A DNA stretch of 41,068 nt from CALODL01 sp942492115 (lineage in GTDB: Bacteria; Planctomycetota; Phycisphaerae; UBA1845; CAIVHJ01), in the NCBI GenBank assembly GCA_942492115.1, contig CALODL010000026.1:1-41068 (forward strand). The letters are read 5' to 3'. This document shows positions 25,215 to 34,271 of the stretch, in pieces (position 1 is the stretch's first letter; each line of letters begins with the position of its first letter). The notes beneath the pieces were generated by a model. It saw only the letters and a program-made list of their open reading frames with translations, was not told the DNA's origin and made no database searches. The position numbers and the translations under genes were made by a program.

Positions 25215-27447
25215 GTCACGAATCCAACTCGTTCTGGTCGTGTTCGTCTGTGCCTGGGTCATGGTCGTAGGACGCTTGTTCCACCTGCAGGTCGTCAGCG
25301 CCGGTTACTACCGCGAACTGGCGGACGCAAAGCTCGTGCTCAAGGAACGGTCGCTCGAAACCCGCCGTGGTCGGATTCTCGACCGCCACGGCACCCAGCT
25401 GGCTGCCGACGAACCGGCGTGGAACATCGCCCTCCACTTCAAGCTGCTCGATCGCCAGGCACCGGCCGACTCGAAATTTCTCGCCCGGCTGGCTCAACCC
25501 CACATCGACGGCTTCCTCGAAGAATTCGGTCACACCGACGATCCCATGAAGTTCGCTTACGAAGCGGCCCGCGCTCGTGTTCGTGATGAGCTACGCCACC
25601 TGTGGGTCGATATCTCGCAATATGCGGAAGGTGGCCTCCAGGAACTCGATGAAATCGCGTGGCACCACATGGATACCATCGCCTCGTGGAAAGACGACTA
25701 TTACAAGAAGCATCACATCGACACCGAACTGGCAGAAGAACGTCAATGCCATGCTCTCGTGGCCGGGTTGACGGGCAACGAGCGCATCGATGTTCAGCAG
25801 TGGCTCACCCAGCGCTACGGCCGGCTGGTCAGCGCGGGCGCCGTCCGCCTGACGGACAGCAGCCGCCGCAACTACGTCAAGGATCCGTCGATGGGTCAGA
25901 TTCTGGGCACGCTGCGCGAAGCCTCCAGAACCGACATCCAGGAACGGCCGTACCATCTCGGCGACGACCGCTTTGATCACGGCGGCTATTGCCTGGGTGA
26001 TCGTCGCGGCGCGACCGGTATCGAAGCCAGTTTCGAGGATGTTCTGCGTGGCGCACGCGGACGGTTGATCCGCTATCGTGACGAGCGCAACGAAGAGCGC
26101 ACGCCGCCCAGAACGGGTCAGGATGTCACCCTGAGCATCGACCTGGCGCTTCAGAACAGAGTCTACGACATCCTGCAAACGGCAGTGCATGCACCCGAAC
26201 CGCCCAACACGCCGGGCGGCGCGGTCGTCGTGCTGGACGTCGCCAGCCGTGAAGTGCTCGCGCTGGTCAGTTATCCGTCCTATGACACCAATATGTTGCG
26301 CTCGAATTACGCCGAGCTGGTCAGTGACACGATTGGTCGTCCACTGGTCCACCGTGCGGTGTACTCCGAGTACCCTCCTGGATCGATCGTCAAGCCGATC
26401 ACCGTCACCGCCGGCCTCGATGCCGGCGTCATCACTCCGACCACGACCCTCGAATGTCAGGGTCGTCTCCTGCAGACCAGTCGCCTGTTCAAGTGCTGGC
26501 GTCCCCAGGGAAAATCCGAACCGATGCGGCACGGCACGATCACCGGCCAGGAAGCGCTCATGGGCAGCTGCAACGTGTTCTGCTTCAAGACGGCAGACCT
26601 GATGTCCGAGAAGCTCGGCAGAGAACAGGCCCTCAACCACATGTGCTTCTGGATGCAGCAATTCGGCATCGGTGATCCCAGTGGCGCACAACTCGATGAG
26701 CGCACGGGCAATCTGCCGACGCCGGAGTGGCTTCGGGAACACCGGGTGAACGGCCGGGAGGTCCGCCTGTCCGACCCGCGAAACTACGCCATCGGCCAGG
26801 GTGAAGTCGAGGTCACACCGCTGCAGGCAGCCAACATGGTGGCCACTTATGCATCGGGGATCCATCGACCGGTCACGTTGATCAAGGGCCAATCCCATGA
26901 TGCACAACAGCGGGTCCTCCCGGACAGCACATGGCAAGTCGTGCGTCGCGGCATGTACGACGTGGTCAACTCCACCAGAGGAACCGCGAAGAAATCGCAG
27001 CTGTCGTCGCCGGGTTTCTGTCTGTGCGGCAAGAGCGGCAGCGCACAGGCGGGGCCGCTGATCGTCTCGACCATCGTCGGGTGCAACACCAACCACCCCA
27101 CCCACGTCGCGGAGTACGAGACCAGCAGCGTCAAGGATGCGCGGGACAAGTTTCTCGAAGACTACCCCGAGCACACTGCTGAAGAAGTGGTCAAGCTCGA
27201 CAGAACGTATTGGCCTGAAAAACCGGCCGAGGGCCGATCACTGTCGCACGCATGGTTCGTCGGGTTCATCCAACCGACGCGCGACGGCACACCCGACTGG
27301 CGGCAACAGGCGCCGCTGGCGATCGCCGTGTTACTGGAGTTCGGCGACAGCGGCGGACGTGTGGCCGGGCCGGTCTGCAAAACGGTGGCCGACACTATCA
27401 TCATGGAGTTCCCCGAGTATCTTGCGACAGGGACGACCACACCATGA
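25204..27447 (+). CDS. mrdA: Penicillin-binding protein 2 (peptidoglycan transpeptidase)
   Basis: A 747-residue class B penicillin-binding protein that cross-links peptidoglycan during cell elongation. One N-terminal membrane helix (residues ~7-27) is followed by the pedestal domain with ERSLETRRGRILDRHG. The transpeptidase motifs are intact: S394-I-V-K397, S455-C-N457 and K610-S-G612. It is longer than E. coli PBP2 (633 residues); part of the excess is a ~60-residue insertion after the KSG motif (GCNTNHPTHVAEYE to TYWPEK). ATG at 25204 lies within the end of mreD, and the stop overlaps rodA as ATGA, so the three genes are translationally coupled. Identification is secure. Confidence 0.93.
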   Translation: MLFKSRIQLVLVVFVCAWVMVVGRLFHLQVVSAGYYRELADAKLVLKERSLETRRGRILDRHGTQLAADEPAWNIALHFKLLDRQAPADSKFLARLAQPHIDGFLEEFGHTDDPMKFAYEAARARVRDELRHLWVDISQYAEGGLQELDEIAWHHMDTIASWKDDYYKKHHIDTELAEERQCHALVAGLTGNERIDVQQWLTQRYGRLVSAGAVRLTDSSRRNYVKDPSMGQILGTLREASRTDIQERPYHLGDDRFDHGGYCLGDRRGATGIEASFEDVLRGARGRLIRYRDERNEERTPPRTGQDVTLSIDLALQNRVYDILQTAVHAPEPPNTPGGAVVVLDVASREVLALVSYPSYDTNMLRSNYAELVSDTIGRPLVHRAVYSEYPPGSIVKPITVTAGLDAGVITPTTTLECQGRLLQTSRLFKCWRPQGKSEPMRHGTITGQEALMGSCNVFCFKTADLMSEKLGREQALNHMCFWMQQFGIGDPSGAQLDERTGNLPTPEWLREHRVNGREVRLSDPRNYAIGQGEVEVTPLQAANMVATYASGIHRPVTLIKGQSHDAQQRVLPDSTWQVVRRGMYDVVNSTRGTAKKSQLSSPGFCLCGKSGSAQAGPLIVSTIVGCNTNHPTHVAEYETSSVKDARDKFLEDYPEHTAEEVVKLDRTYWPEKPAEGRSLSHAWFVGFIQPTRDGTPDWRQQAPLAIAVLLEFGDSGGRVAGPVCKTVADTIIMEFPEYLATGTTTP

Positions 27448-28682
27448 GCCGCAAATGGTATGACCTCACGCTTCCCGGGTGGGCAATCCTTGCGGCCATT
27501 CTCGCGCTGTGCGCAACAGGCGTCACGAGCATCATGTCGGCCCCCCCCTCGGAGCAACCCAATGCGGGCAGCCGCCAATTGTTGTTCATCTGTGGCGCGT
27601 GTGTCATGGCGGCGGTCATCCTGCGAATCGGCTACCAGATGATCGGCCAGTTCTCCTATCCGCTGTTTGCAATCAGCCTGATCATGCTCCTGCTGCTGGT
27701 CGTCGCCCGGATGGTCGGGGGCCTGCCGTTGATTCCGCGAATCAACGGGACGTACCGCTGGATCAGCCTGCCCTTCTTCAACCTCCAGCCATCAGAGGCG
27801 GCCAAGATCACTTTTATCCTGGCGCTGGCGTGGTACATGCGCCATAAAGAAAACGTCAGTCGCTTCAGTGGTCTGCTGGGACCCTTCGCCCTCACCGTGG
27901 TACCCACACTGCTCGTCCTCATGCAACCGGACCTGGGAACCGCGCTACTGATGATGCCCGTGTTGTTCGTCATGGTGTTCTCGGCCGGCGCCAAACTGCG
28001 TCACCTCGTGGCGATCATCCTTCTCGCCGCGTTGTGCCTGCCGGTCTTCTACACCAAGATGCGGCCCTATCAACGGGCACGCATTGCCGGCCTGGTCCTG
28101 CAGTACGAACCGGTTCGCCGCAGCGTCACGGATGATCCCGACAGCATCTGGCGTTACGTGTGCACGCCAGACGAAGCCCGCCAGTGGAAGCTCGACCATG
28201 GTTTCCAACTACTCGGCTCGAAAGGTGCATTGGGCAACGGCGGGCTGGCCGGCCAGGGTTGGAAGCGTGGGATCTATGCCCCGCATAACCTGCTCCCGGC
28301 CAAACACAACGACTTCATTTTTGCGGTCATCGGTGAGCAGTGGGGTTTCGTCGGGTGCCTGGCCGTGCTGGGATGTTACCTGGTCATCATCCTCGCCGGA
28401 CTGGAGATCGCTCTGGCGACATCCGAACCTTTCGGTAAGCTACTGGCCGTCGGCGTGGTCTCGCTGATCAGTGCCCAGTGTCTGATCAACGTCGGAATGA
28501 CCGTCGGAATGACCCCGATCACCGGCGTGACTTTGCCGTTCGTGAGCTATGGCGGCAGCAGCGCCATCGCCAACTTCATGCTGATCGGACTGCTGATCAG
28601 CGTATCGCAACACCGTCCGTACGTGTTATCGCGACGGCCGTTCGAATCACAAGAGGCCCATTCGCATGCCAGCATCGGTTGA
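27444..28682 (+). CDS. rodA: RodA-type SEDS peptidoglycan glycosyltransferase
   Basis: A 412-residue polytopic protein of the FtsW/RodA/SpoVE family that polymerises glycan strands together with PBP2. Family marks: INGTYRWISLPFFNLQPSEAAKI in the third-fourth helix region, LLMQPDLGTALLMMPV containing the catalytic-type Asp, a large loop, NLLPAKHNDFIFAVIGEQWGFVG, and the C-terminal GMTPITGVTLPFVSYGGSS. The central extracytoplasmic loop (~residues 205-280) is long and charged. ATG at 27444 overlaps the mrdA stop; the gene overlaps the following MBL-fold gene by 17 bases. RodA rather than FtsW is chosen because of its MreD/PBP2 partners. Confidence 0.93.
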   Translation: MSRKWYDLTLPGWAILAAILALCATGVTSIMSAPPSEQPNAGSRQLLFICGACVMAAVILRIGYQMIGQFSYPLFAISLIMLLLLVVARMVGGLPLIPRINGTYRWISLPFFNLQPSEAAKITFILALAWYMRHKENVSRFSGLLGPFALTVVPTLLVLMQPDLGTALLMMPVLFVMVFSAGAKLRHLVAIILLAALCLPVFYTKMRPYQRARIAGLVLQYEPVRRSVTDDPDSIWRYVCTPDEARQWKLDHGFQLLGSKGALGNGGLAGQGWKRGIYAPHNLLPAKHNDFIFAVIGEQWGFVGCLAVLGCYLVIILAGLEIALATSEPFGKLLAVGVVSLISAQCLINVGMTVGMTPITGVTLPFVSYGGSSAIANFMLIGLLISVSQHRPYVLSRRPFESQEAHSHASIG

Positions 28683-29334
28683 CATCATCAGCGTCGGCAC
28701 GCTCAGTCGCAATCGTTTCTGGAACGACAAGGGCGCCGTGCGCAACAGCCATGCGACGACAACGCTCATTCGCGACGATGAGGCGACCGTTCTCGTCGAC
28801 CCGTCCCTGCCACAACAAATCCTCGAACACTACCTCGACGACCGCACGGGATTGACCCTCGACAAGATCGACACCGTCTTTCTGACCTGCTTCCGGCCGA
28901 TCCATCGCCGCGGCATCCAGGCTCTTGCGCATGCACAGTGGGTCATGAACGCAGCCGAGATCGAAGCGATGACCGGCTACCTCGAAGATGTCAGCGTAGC
29001 CGCCGATGCACGCGGCGAGGAGATCGAGCCCCTGGTCCATGAAGAACTCGAACTGCTCGAGCGGATTCAGCCCGCACCGGATCAGCTTACCGAATTCATC
29101 CACCTCTTCCCCAATCCAGGCGTCACGCCAGGTGCTGCCAGCCTCCTGGCGCTCGGTGACCTGCGCACCATCGCCGTCGTCGGCGACGCCATCATCAACA
29201 AGGAGTACTTTGCCAAACGCCAGGCCTTCGAACAACACAGCGACACCGAAGCCGCCGTCCAGGCCATCGCCGAACTCACCGAAATCGCAGACATAATCGT
29301 CCCCGGACACGGGGACTGGATACTCAATCTATAA
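28666..29334 (+). CDS. Metallo-beta-lactamase-fold protein with degenerate metal site
   Basis: A 222-residue protein of the MBL fold. The normal HxHxDH motif reads TCFRPIH (residues ~74-80), so only the last His survives. The usual second-site His segment reads FPNPGVTPGAASLLALGD, with Val where TPGHTPG has His. The VGD Asp and the final PGHGDW His are kept. Overall length and order (VDPSLP start, GDAIINKEY, IIVPGHG end) fit hydrolases of the small MBL group. Loss of most metal ligands suggests it does not act as a normal two-metal hydrolase. Its ATG is inside the end of rodA, so it belongs to the elongasome operon. The function is unknown; a binding or regulatory role is possible. Confidence 0.82.
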   Translation: MPASVDIISVGTLSRNRFWNDKGAVRNSHATTTLIRDDEATVLVDPSLPQQILEHYLDDRTGLTLDKIDTVFLTCFRPIHRRGIQALAHAQWVMNAAEIEAMTGYLEDVSVAADARGEEIEPLVHEELELLERIQPAPDQLTEFIHLFPNPGVTPGAASLLALGDLRTIAVVGDAIINKEYFAKRQAFEQHSDTEAAVQAIAELTEIADIIVPGHGDWILNL

Positions 29335-29358
29335 GACGCATGCGCGGTCCGGGGTCCA

Positions 29359-29373
29359 GGGGGTGTAACCCCC
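29359..29373 (+). terminator. GC hairpin after the elongasome operon
   Basis: GGGGG-TGTAA-CCCCC forms a 5-base stem 25 bases after the MBL-fold stop, at the left edge of the repeat array. It lacks a T-run, so intrinsic termination is uncertain. Confidence 0.3.
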
Positions 29374-29382
29374 GGCCGGCAC

Positions 29383-29587
29383 GGCCTCGGAGGACAGCTG
29401 TCCCCCGAAGTTGAGTCTGATATCCGGGCGCGCACCAACGAGCTGACAGAACGTTTCGCGAACGGGGCATTCATTCGAAAGAATAACCCCTCCACGATTG
29501 CCAAACGCGCTAGGCTGCCCCGCGAGGATCCAACGGGGCAGATCCCCTTGGCAGGGGGCTCGGGGGACGGCTGTCCCCCGAAGTTAA
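29383..29587 (+). repeat. 205-base direct repeat, copy A
   Basis: Aligned without gaps to copy B at 29768-29972 (offset 385 bases), with about four mismatches by eye: two in the first hairpin, one in ACGTTTCG versus ACGGTTCG, one in CAGATCC versus CAGAGCC. It spans one long unit of the array plus the next hairpin. The block includes the inverted repeat TGCCCCG...CGGGGCA around the GAGGATCC sequence. Confidence 0.85.
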
Positions 29588-30114
29588 TTCTGAAATCGCG
29601 TGCCACCACGAACTGGCACACCCACACGCAAACGGGGCCTTTAACGCGCAAGTACCCAACTGAAGTGATAAACCAGAGCATCCCCGCCCCGCGAGGATCC
29701 AATGGGGCAGAGCCCCTTGGCAGAGGGCTCGGGGGACGGCTGTCCCCCGAAGTTAAGTCTGATATCCGGCCTCGGAGGACAGCCGCCCCCCGAAGTTGAG
29801 TCTGATATCCGGGCGCGCACCAACGAGCTGACAGAACGGTTCGCGAACGGGGCATTCATTCGAAAGAATAACCCCTCCACGATTGCCAAACGCGCTAGGC
29901 TGCCCCGCGAGGATCCAACGGGGCAGAGCCCCTTGGCAGGGGGCTCGGGGGACGGCTGTCCCCCGAAGTTAAGTCTGATATCCGGGCTCGGGGGACGGCT
30001 GTCCCCCGAAGTTAAGTCTGATATCCCGGGCTCGGGGACGGCTGTCCCCCGAAGTTAAGTCTGATATCCGGCCTCGGGGGACGGCTGTCCCCCGAAGTCA
30101 AGTCTGACGTCCGG
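29386..30114. repeat. Array of eight hairpin units, three with long inserts
   Basis: Non-coding stretch built from a 42-44 base unit. Each full unit begins CTCGGGGGACGGCTGTCCCC, contains the stem TCGGGGGAC-GGCT-GTCCCCCGA (9 bp, 4-base loop), and ends AAGTTAAGTCTGATATCCGG. Copies start at 29386, 29559, 29728, 29771, 29944, 29987, 30031 and 30073; 29386 and 29771 are a GGAGG variant, and 30031 lacks one G. Start-to-start spacings are 173, 169, 43, 173, 43, 44 and 42. The long spacings hold a ~127-130 base block ending with CCCCGCGAGGATCCAACGGG and then a GGGGC-AGA-GCCCC mini-hairpin. The blocks after 29386 and 29771 are nearly identical; the one after 29559 is diverged in its first half. No protein-coding gene is convincing inside. 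Confidence 0.85.
29768..29972 (+). repeat. 205-base direct repeat, copy B
   Basis: Second copy of the long unit, continuing directly into the run of short units from 29944. Near identity over 205 bases indicates recent duplication or continuing conversion between copies. Confidence 0.85.
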
Positions 30115-30165
30115 GGGGAGATTCTCGGACCTGACGCGCGAATCCTGTCGAATCCCGTGGATGTG

Positions 30166-30195
30166 TTGACACCTCCGCCCACCCGCTCATACGCT
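30166..30195 (+). promoter_or_regulatory. Candidate promoter of the bifunctional nuclease gene
   Basis: Consensus -35 TTGACA at 30166-30171, then 18 bases, then TACGCT at 30190-30195 as a weak -10. It is 37 bases before the chosen ATG and just outside the repeat array, so the array lies between the operon end and this promoter. Confidence 0.4.
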
Positions 30196-30231
30196 AAGTA
30201 GCATCACCTGTACCTTGTGAGGTTTGAAGGC

Positions 30232-30627
30232 ATGGACGTCAGAATGGATCTGGCGCGGATCATCATTCGCGAGAACGACGAGCAACAGATCATCGTTTTG
30301 CGCGAGCGTGATGGTGACCGCCAGTTTCCGATCGTCATCGGCATCAACGAGGCGTTTGCCATCGATCGTCGCGTCAAGGGCATCACGACCACCCGACCGT
30401 TGACCCACGACCTCCTCGCCAGCGTCATCGAATCACTGAACTGCGATCTCGAAAAGATCGTCATTCATGAGTTGAGAGAACACACCTTCTATGCCAAGCT
30501 GGTCATCCGGTTGAATGGCACTTTGACCGAGGTCGATGCCCGGCCCTCGGATGCCATCGCTTTGGGTGTGGCCAGCGAGACGCCTCTGTATGTCTCGGAA
30601 CAGGTCCTCACCGAAGTTTGCCAGTAA
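30232..30627 (+). CDS. Bifunctional nuclease family protein (DUF151)
   Basis: A 131-residue single-domain protein of the BFN/DUF151 family, named after a plant DNase/RNase. The family pattern is complete: RENDEQQIIVLRERDGDRQFPIVIG, NEAFAIDRRVKG, RPLTHDLLASVIE, TFYAKLVIRLNG and the closing DARPSDAIALGVASETPLYV. ATG at 30232 is preferred over the in-frame GTG at 30217 because a GAGG site lies at the right distance before it. It stands as a single gene with its own promoter-like sequence and a downstream hairpin. Nuclease activity in bacterial members is little tested, so the name is by family. Confidence 0.92.
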   Translation: MDVRMDLARIIIRENDEQQIIVLRERDGDRQFPIVIGINEAFAIDRRVKGITTTRPLTHDLLASVIESLNCDLEKIVIHELREHTFYAKLVIRLNGTLTEVDARPSDAIALGVASETPLYVSEQVLTEVCQ

Positions 30628-30679
30628 CGCACGGCCATTCCCATCTCAGATCATCTTCCACCACTGCCCGCACGTGACC

Positions 30680-30698
30680 GGCGGGCGGATTGCCCGCC
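30680..30698 (+). terminator. Hairpin after the bifunctional nuclease gene
   Basis: GGCGGGC-GGATT-GCCCGCC, a perfect 7-base stem 53 bases after the stop, followed about 15 bases later by a TATTTTTG stretch. A plausible terminator, not a textbook one because the T-run is displaced. Confidence 0.4.
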
Positions 30699-30794
30699 TG
30701 CGTAGCCTCGGGTATTTTTGGGGCCTGAGAGCGCCCAACCAGACCGTTCGACGCGAGCGGTTTCCCCAGCTCCAGAGAGATCGGAGGCGTCACG

Positions 30795-32256
30795 ATGTTG
30801 AGTTCCTGCGTGTTGTACGCTGCCCTGGGTTTATGCGCGCAAACGCCCCTGCCATTGCCCGCCGATACGCCCCCGGCCTTGAAGCAGCGCTATGAAGCGG
30901 CGGAGGCCCAGCTGAAATCCGGCGGCCACACGCCAGCTGCCTGGGCCGAGCTACTCGACGCCTTGTACCGTCTCGACGAGCCGGAGCGCGCGCTGGGCGC
31001 AGCCCGGGTCGCGCTGGAAAAATACCCGGGCAGTATGGAGGTCCGCATCCCGCGTTGCGCGGGCGTTGTATCGCAGTGGCCTGCTCAACGATGCCGCCCG
31101 TCTCTTCGACGCCACGACCAATCTGTCACGTCATCCGATCGCAGCCGCGGTCCGCTCCCGCCCCTGCACGCGGAGGAAGCGCATGCAGGACGCTCTCAAC
31201 TACGCCACCACCACCGGCCTGGAAGCCAACCCACAAGACCCCGAATTGCAATACCAGGTCGCTCTACTCAGCGGCCAGATGAACGACCATGCGGCCGCGG
31301 CCATGGCGTATGAGGCAGCCGCACGGCACGCGACCCGGCTCGACGGCTACCCGGGCCAATTGATCGGCCAGCGTTGTGTCGGACGTTCCGTGCTGCACCG
31401 CCGTCTCGTCAACCTCACTGCGAACCAGCGCGTACGCGGCACGCGCATCGGCTTCACCATGCCTGCGGCCATGCCCCTGCCCACCGTCGACGTGCATCTT
31501 GGTGCGGGCCCGCCCATCAAAATGCTCTTCGATCCGAGCGGCAGCCGGATGCTCAGCATCGATCCCGTCGTCGCTGCCCGGGCCGGAATCGCCAACATCA
31601 GCAGCGCTGCGCTCGAAGACATCACCGGAGATCAGACAGCATCGCACTGGGCGCTGGCCGAAACCGTTACGGTCGGCGACTGTGAAATGAGAAACGTCCT
31701 GGCACAGGTCTACGACCTGAGCGCCGAAGGCCTGCCGAACATCGGCGGTATTTTCGGTTCGGGGCTGCTCGCTGACGCCCGTGTGACGATCGACTTCGAC
31801 ACCTCGACGATCACCCTGGCGGAGAGTCGCGCGGCCACGCCGTCCGCTGACCCGCTGCACGCCGGGTTGGCCGTACGCTTCATCTCCGGCGACCAGGCGC
31901 TCGTCCCGCTGTTGATCAAGAATCAACGCGTCAATGCCATCCTGGTTTTCGGATCCCCGGTGACCTGTTTCTCGGAAAACCTGCTCACCCGCCACTTCAA
32001 CCCGTCTCAGCTTGCCGACTCCGATGTCGGTGGCAAACGTGCCAAGATAGGACCGGGCCTGCCGTTCAGTATCGCCCAACGCAGGATCGAACAACCCGGC
32101 AGCATCGGATTGCCCTTCATCACGGAGGAAACCAGCCATCTCATGGGGGTTCGCGTGGACGCCGTGCTGGGGTGGGACGTGTTCAGTAACGTGCGGCGAC
32201 TGAGCCTCGATGTGGGCAGTAGTTCGATCGTAAACCGACTGGAAGAACTGATCTGA
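30795..32256 (+). pseudogene. TPR/retropepsin-like aspartyl protease protein, frameshifted
   Basis: One gene in two frames. The first part (from ATG 30795, preceded by GGAGG) gives a signal-like start ending LGLCAQ and TPR-type helices (AWAELLDALYRLDEPERALG). The frame then shifts near 31049-31051, where an extra C in a CCC run would explain the break: removing one C joins to RALYRSGLLNDAARLFD in the other frame. The second part, to 32256, has more TPR-like helices and two retroviral-type aspartyl protease halves. In the first half MLFDPSGSRML stands where an active D-T/S-G is expected; the second half is LVPLLIKNQRVNAILVFGSP. The catalytic Asp is not clearly in a DTG context, so activity is uncertain. 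Such proteins are usually periplasmic. It is the first of several broken genes. Confidence 0.65.
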
Positions 32257-32303
32257 AACCAACCATGAAAGCGCTAGTCGATTGTGGTGATTGACGGGTC
32301 TAA

Positions 32304-32513
32304 GGGCTCCCTGGCGGCTCACGGTGTTCCTCATGACATACGCTCGCTCCGTGAGCTCGGGCCTTGCGGCCGTGTGATGCTGGTCGCTCGCTCCGTCAGG
32401 AGGAACGCCGACTCGCCTCTGTCCGTGCGTGCCCTCTACTTTCGCAGCGCTTCGTTCTACACGGTGCCTACTCGGCCAAGCGCCTCGGAGAATGGTTGTC
32501 CGGGGTCCGCGTT
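32304..32513 (+). repeat. Dispersed repeat R1
   Basis: About 210 bases of non-coding sequence similar to R2 at 38771-38989 in the same orientation. Shared landmarks in order: GGGCTCC.TGGCGG, GGTCGCTCGCTCCGTCA, GCCGTGCG-like middle, CTACTCGGCC, CGCCTCG.GA and GG.CCGCG. It fills the gap between the protease gene and the end of the response-regulator gene. Confidence 0.6.
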
Positions 32514-32561
32514 GGGTGCTTTGTTGACGGGTCGAAGAGGCTCCCCTGTCCGAGGTTCTCA

Positions 32562-33975
32562 CTACGTGCGTTCCTTCAGCCCGTAGCCCTTCATCTTCTT
32601 GTACAACGTGGTGCGATTGATCTGCAAGGCATCAGCTGTTGCTGACGGTTCCACGCATGGGCCAGCAGAGCGGCTTCGATGATGCCATTGATTCTGCGAG
32701 GGCATCTTGTAATGAGTGCTCAGGCCTGCATGTGCGGCAACGTAGCGCGGGATCGGCGTCTGTACCGAGACCAGCAGGTAAGCAGCTCGATCAGCGGTGA
32801 CCGACTGAAAACCACCGCCCTTTCGATAACGTTTTCGAGTTCGCGTACGTTGCCGGGCCAGGGGTAACCCTGCAGTGCCTGCACGACGGCGGACAGCGTC
32901 TTGCGGTCCTTGCCGGCCTCACGACGAAAACGCCCCACAAAATGGTCGGCCAACTCGAGAATGTCGCCAGCCGATCACGGAGTGGCGAAGTCATCGGCCA
33001 CGTTCACGCAGTAATACAGATCCTCACGAGAACCGACCATTGCCGCAACCTCGTCCTCGAGATCCAGATTGGTTGCGAGGACGATGCGCACATCGACGCC
33101 GCTCGGTCGCGGTGGAGCCGACGACTTCGAACTGCCGCTCCTGCAGGACACGTAACAGCTTGACCTGCAGGGCAGGGACGCCGTAGCAATCTCATCGAGA
33201 AAGATTGTCCCACCGTCGGCGGCCTTGAAACGGCCTTCCTTGTCAGCGTGGGCACCGGTAAAGGCGCGCGAACGTGACCGAACAACTCGCTCTGCAGCAG
33301 GCTCTCTTGTGCTGCTCCACGATACCTCGATGAACGGGCGGTAGGCCCGCGGACTGTGATGGTGGATGGCCCGAGCCGCCAGCGACTTGCCGGTGCCCGA
33401 TTCGCCGCTGAGCATTTGCGTGATCCGCGAATCGGCCACTGTCTCGATGAACTCGAAGACTCGGGCCATGCGGTAATCGGAACCGATGATGTTCTGCAAA
33501 CCGTGGCGACCCTCGAGTTGATGTTGCATGGCCTGGTTTTCGGAACGCAGGGCTTGCTGCTGCAGCGCCCGTTCGACATGCAGCGCGGCCTCATCATCTC
33601 TCAGCGGCTTCGTCGGGTAATCGTGGGCCCCCGGCAGGGTGGCCTCGACCGCGCTGTCGATCGTGCCGTAGCCGGTCATGAGAATCGCCACGACATGGAA
33701 AACGCTCGCGCAGCTTGCAACAGTTCAAACCCGTCGACGTCGGGCGTGTTGGCCTCGCGGCGCAGATGACAGGTCCGGCGGCTCGAGGTACAGCCGGGCC
33801 GTCATCCGCACTTGCGGCTGCGCACGTCGTACCCCGCCGAGCGCAGCGCATCACGCAGGCAGTTGCCGGACGGTGCATCGTATCGACGATGCGGCCGCCG
33901 TTCTCGGTCACCTCGACTACCTTGGTCTCCCCGATCAGAGCCTTGTTGATCTCCCGCAACACGTTGCCTTTGAGA
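32562..33975 (-). pseudogene. Sigma-54-dependent (NtrC-type) response regulator, multiply frameshifted
   Basis: Read from right to left, fragments in different frames line up as one NtrC-family activator. Receiver remnants come first (DALRSAGYDV; TPDVDGFELL-like; ILMTGYGTIDSAVEAT; DYPTKPL). The AAA+ domain follows, with Walker A GESGTGKS (about 33383-33406), AFTGA (about 33251-33265) and GGTIFLDEIA, then ATNLDL. Next come YPWPGNVRELENVIERAVV and a Fis-type helix-turn-helix, ALQINRTTLYKKMKGYGLKERT, ending with TAG at 32562-32564. At least four frame changes are needed. The N-terminal boundary is uncertain. It would drive sigma-54 promoters on a sensor-kinase signal; no kinase gene is present in the window. 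Confidence 0.7.
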
Positions 33976-34271
33976 CCACCTGACCCTGGACCCCCGTTGT
34001 TCCCCGGCAACGAATCTTGCCGCGCGTCTGACCGTAAGGCGATCGGGCACCGCATCTTCGAGCACTGGGCGCCCGACTGTACCGCGATTACCGGACCCGC
34101 GGTTTCCCGCACGAACGCCCGGGGCGGCCCCGCGGTGCGTTGCGTCGACCCGCTGGGGGAACTATGGCCAGAGAGCTTACGATTCTCGGCCTGCCCTTTG
34201 GCCACCTTGGTCACACTTTTTCGTTCCTCTGGTGTGGTATGAAGGTGCAGGCTTTTTCAGGAGTGATCACT

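Noticed and set aside
25591..27174. 527-codon minus-strand frame opposite mrdA
   Set aside because: mrdA has all catalytic motifs; the antisense frame has none.
28630..28665. tRNA T-arm-like GTTCGAATC
   Set aside because: It lies within the rodA coding sequence and no cloverleaf surrounds it; no tRNA was found anywhere in the window.
29702..30058. A 118-codon open frame through the repeat array
   Set aside because: It is made only of repeat units, with no ribosome-binding site and low-complexity peptide repeats; best explained as chance openness of GC-rich repeats.
29386..30114. CRISPR array
   Set aside because: Spacing alternates between about 43 and 170 bases, the long inserts are themselves repeated, and no cas gene is present.
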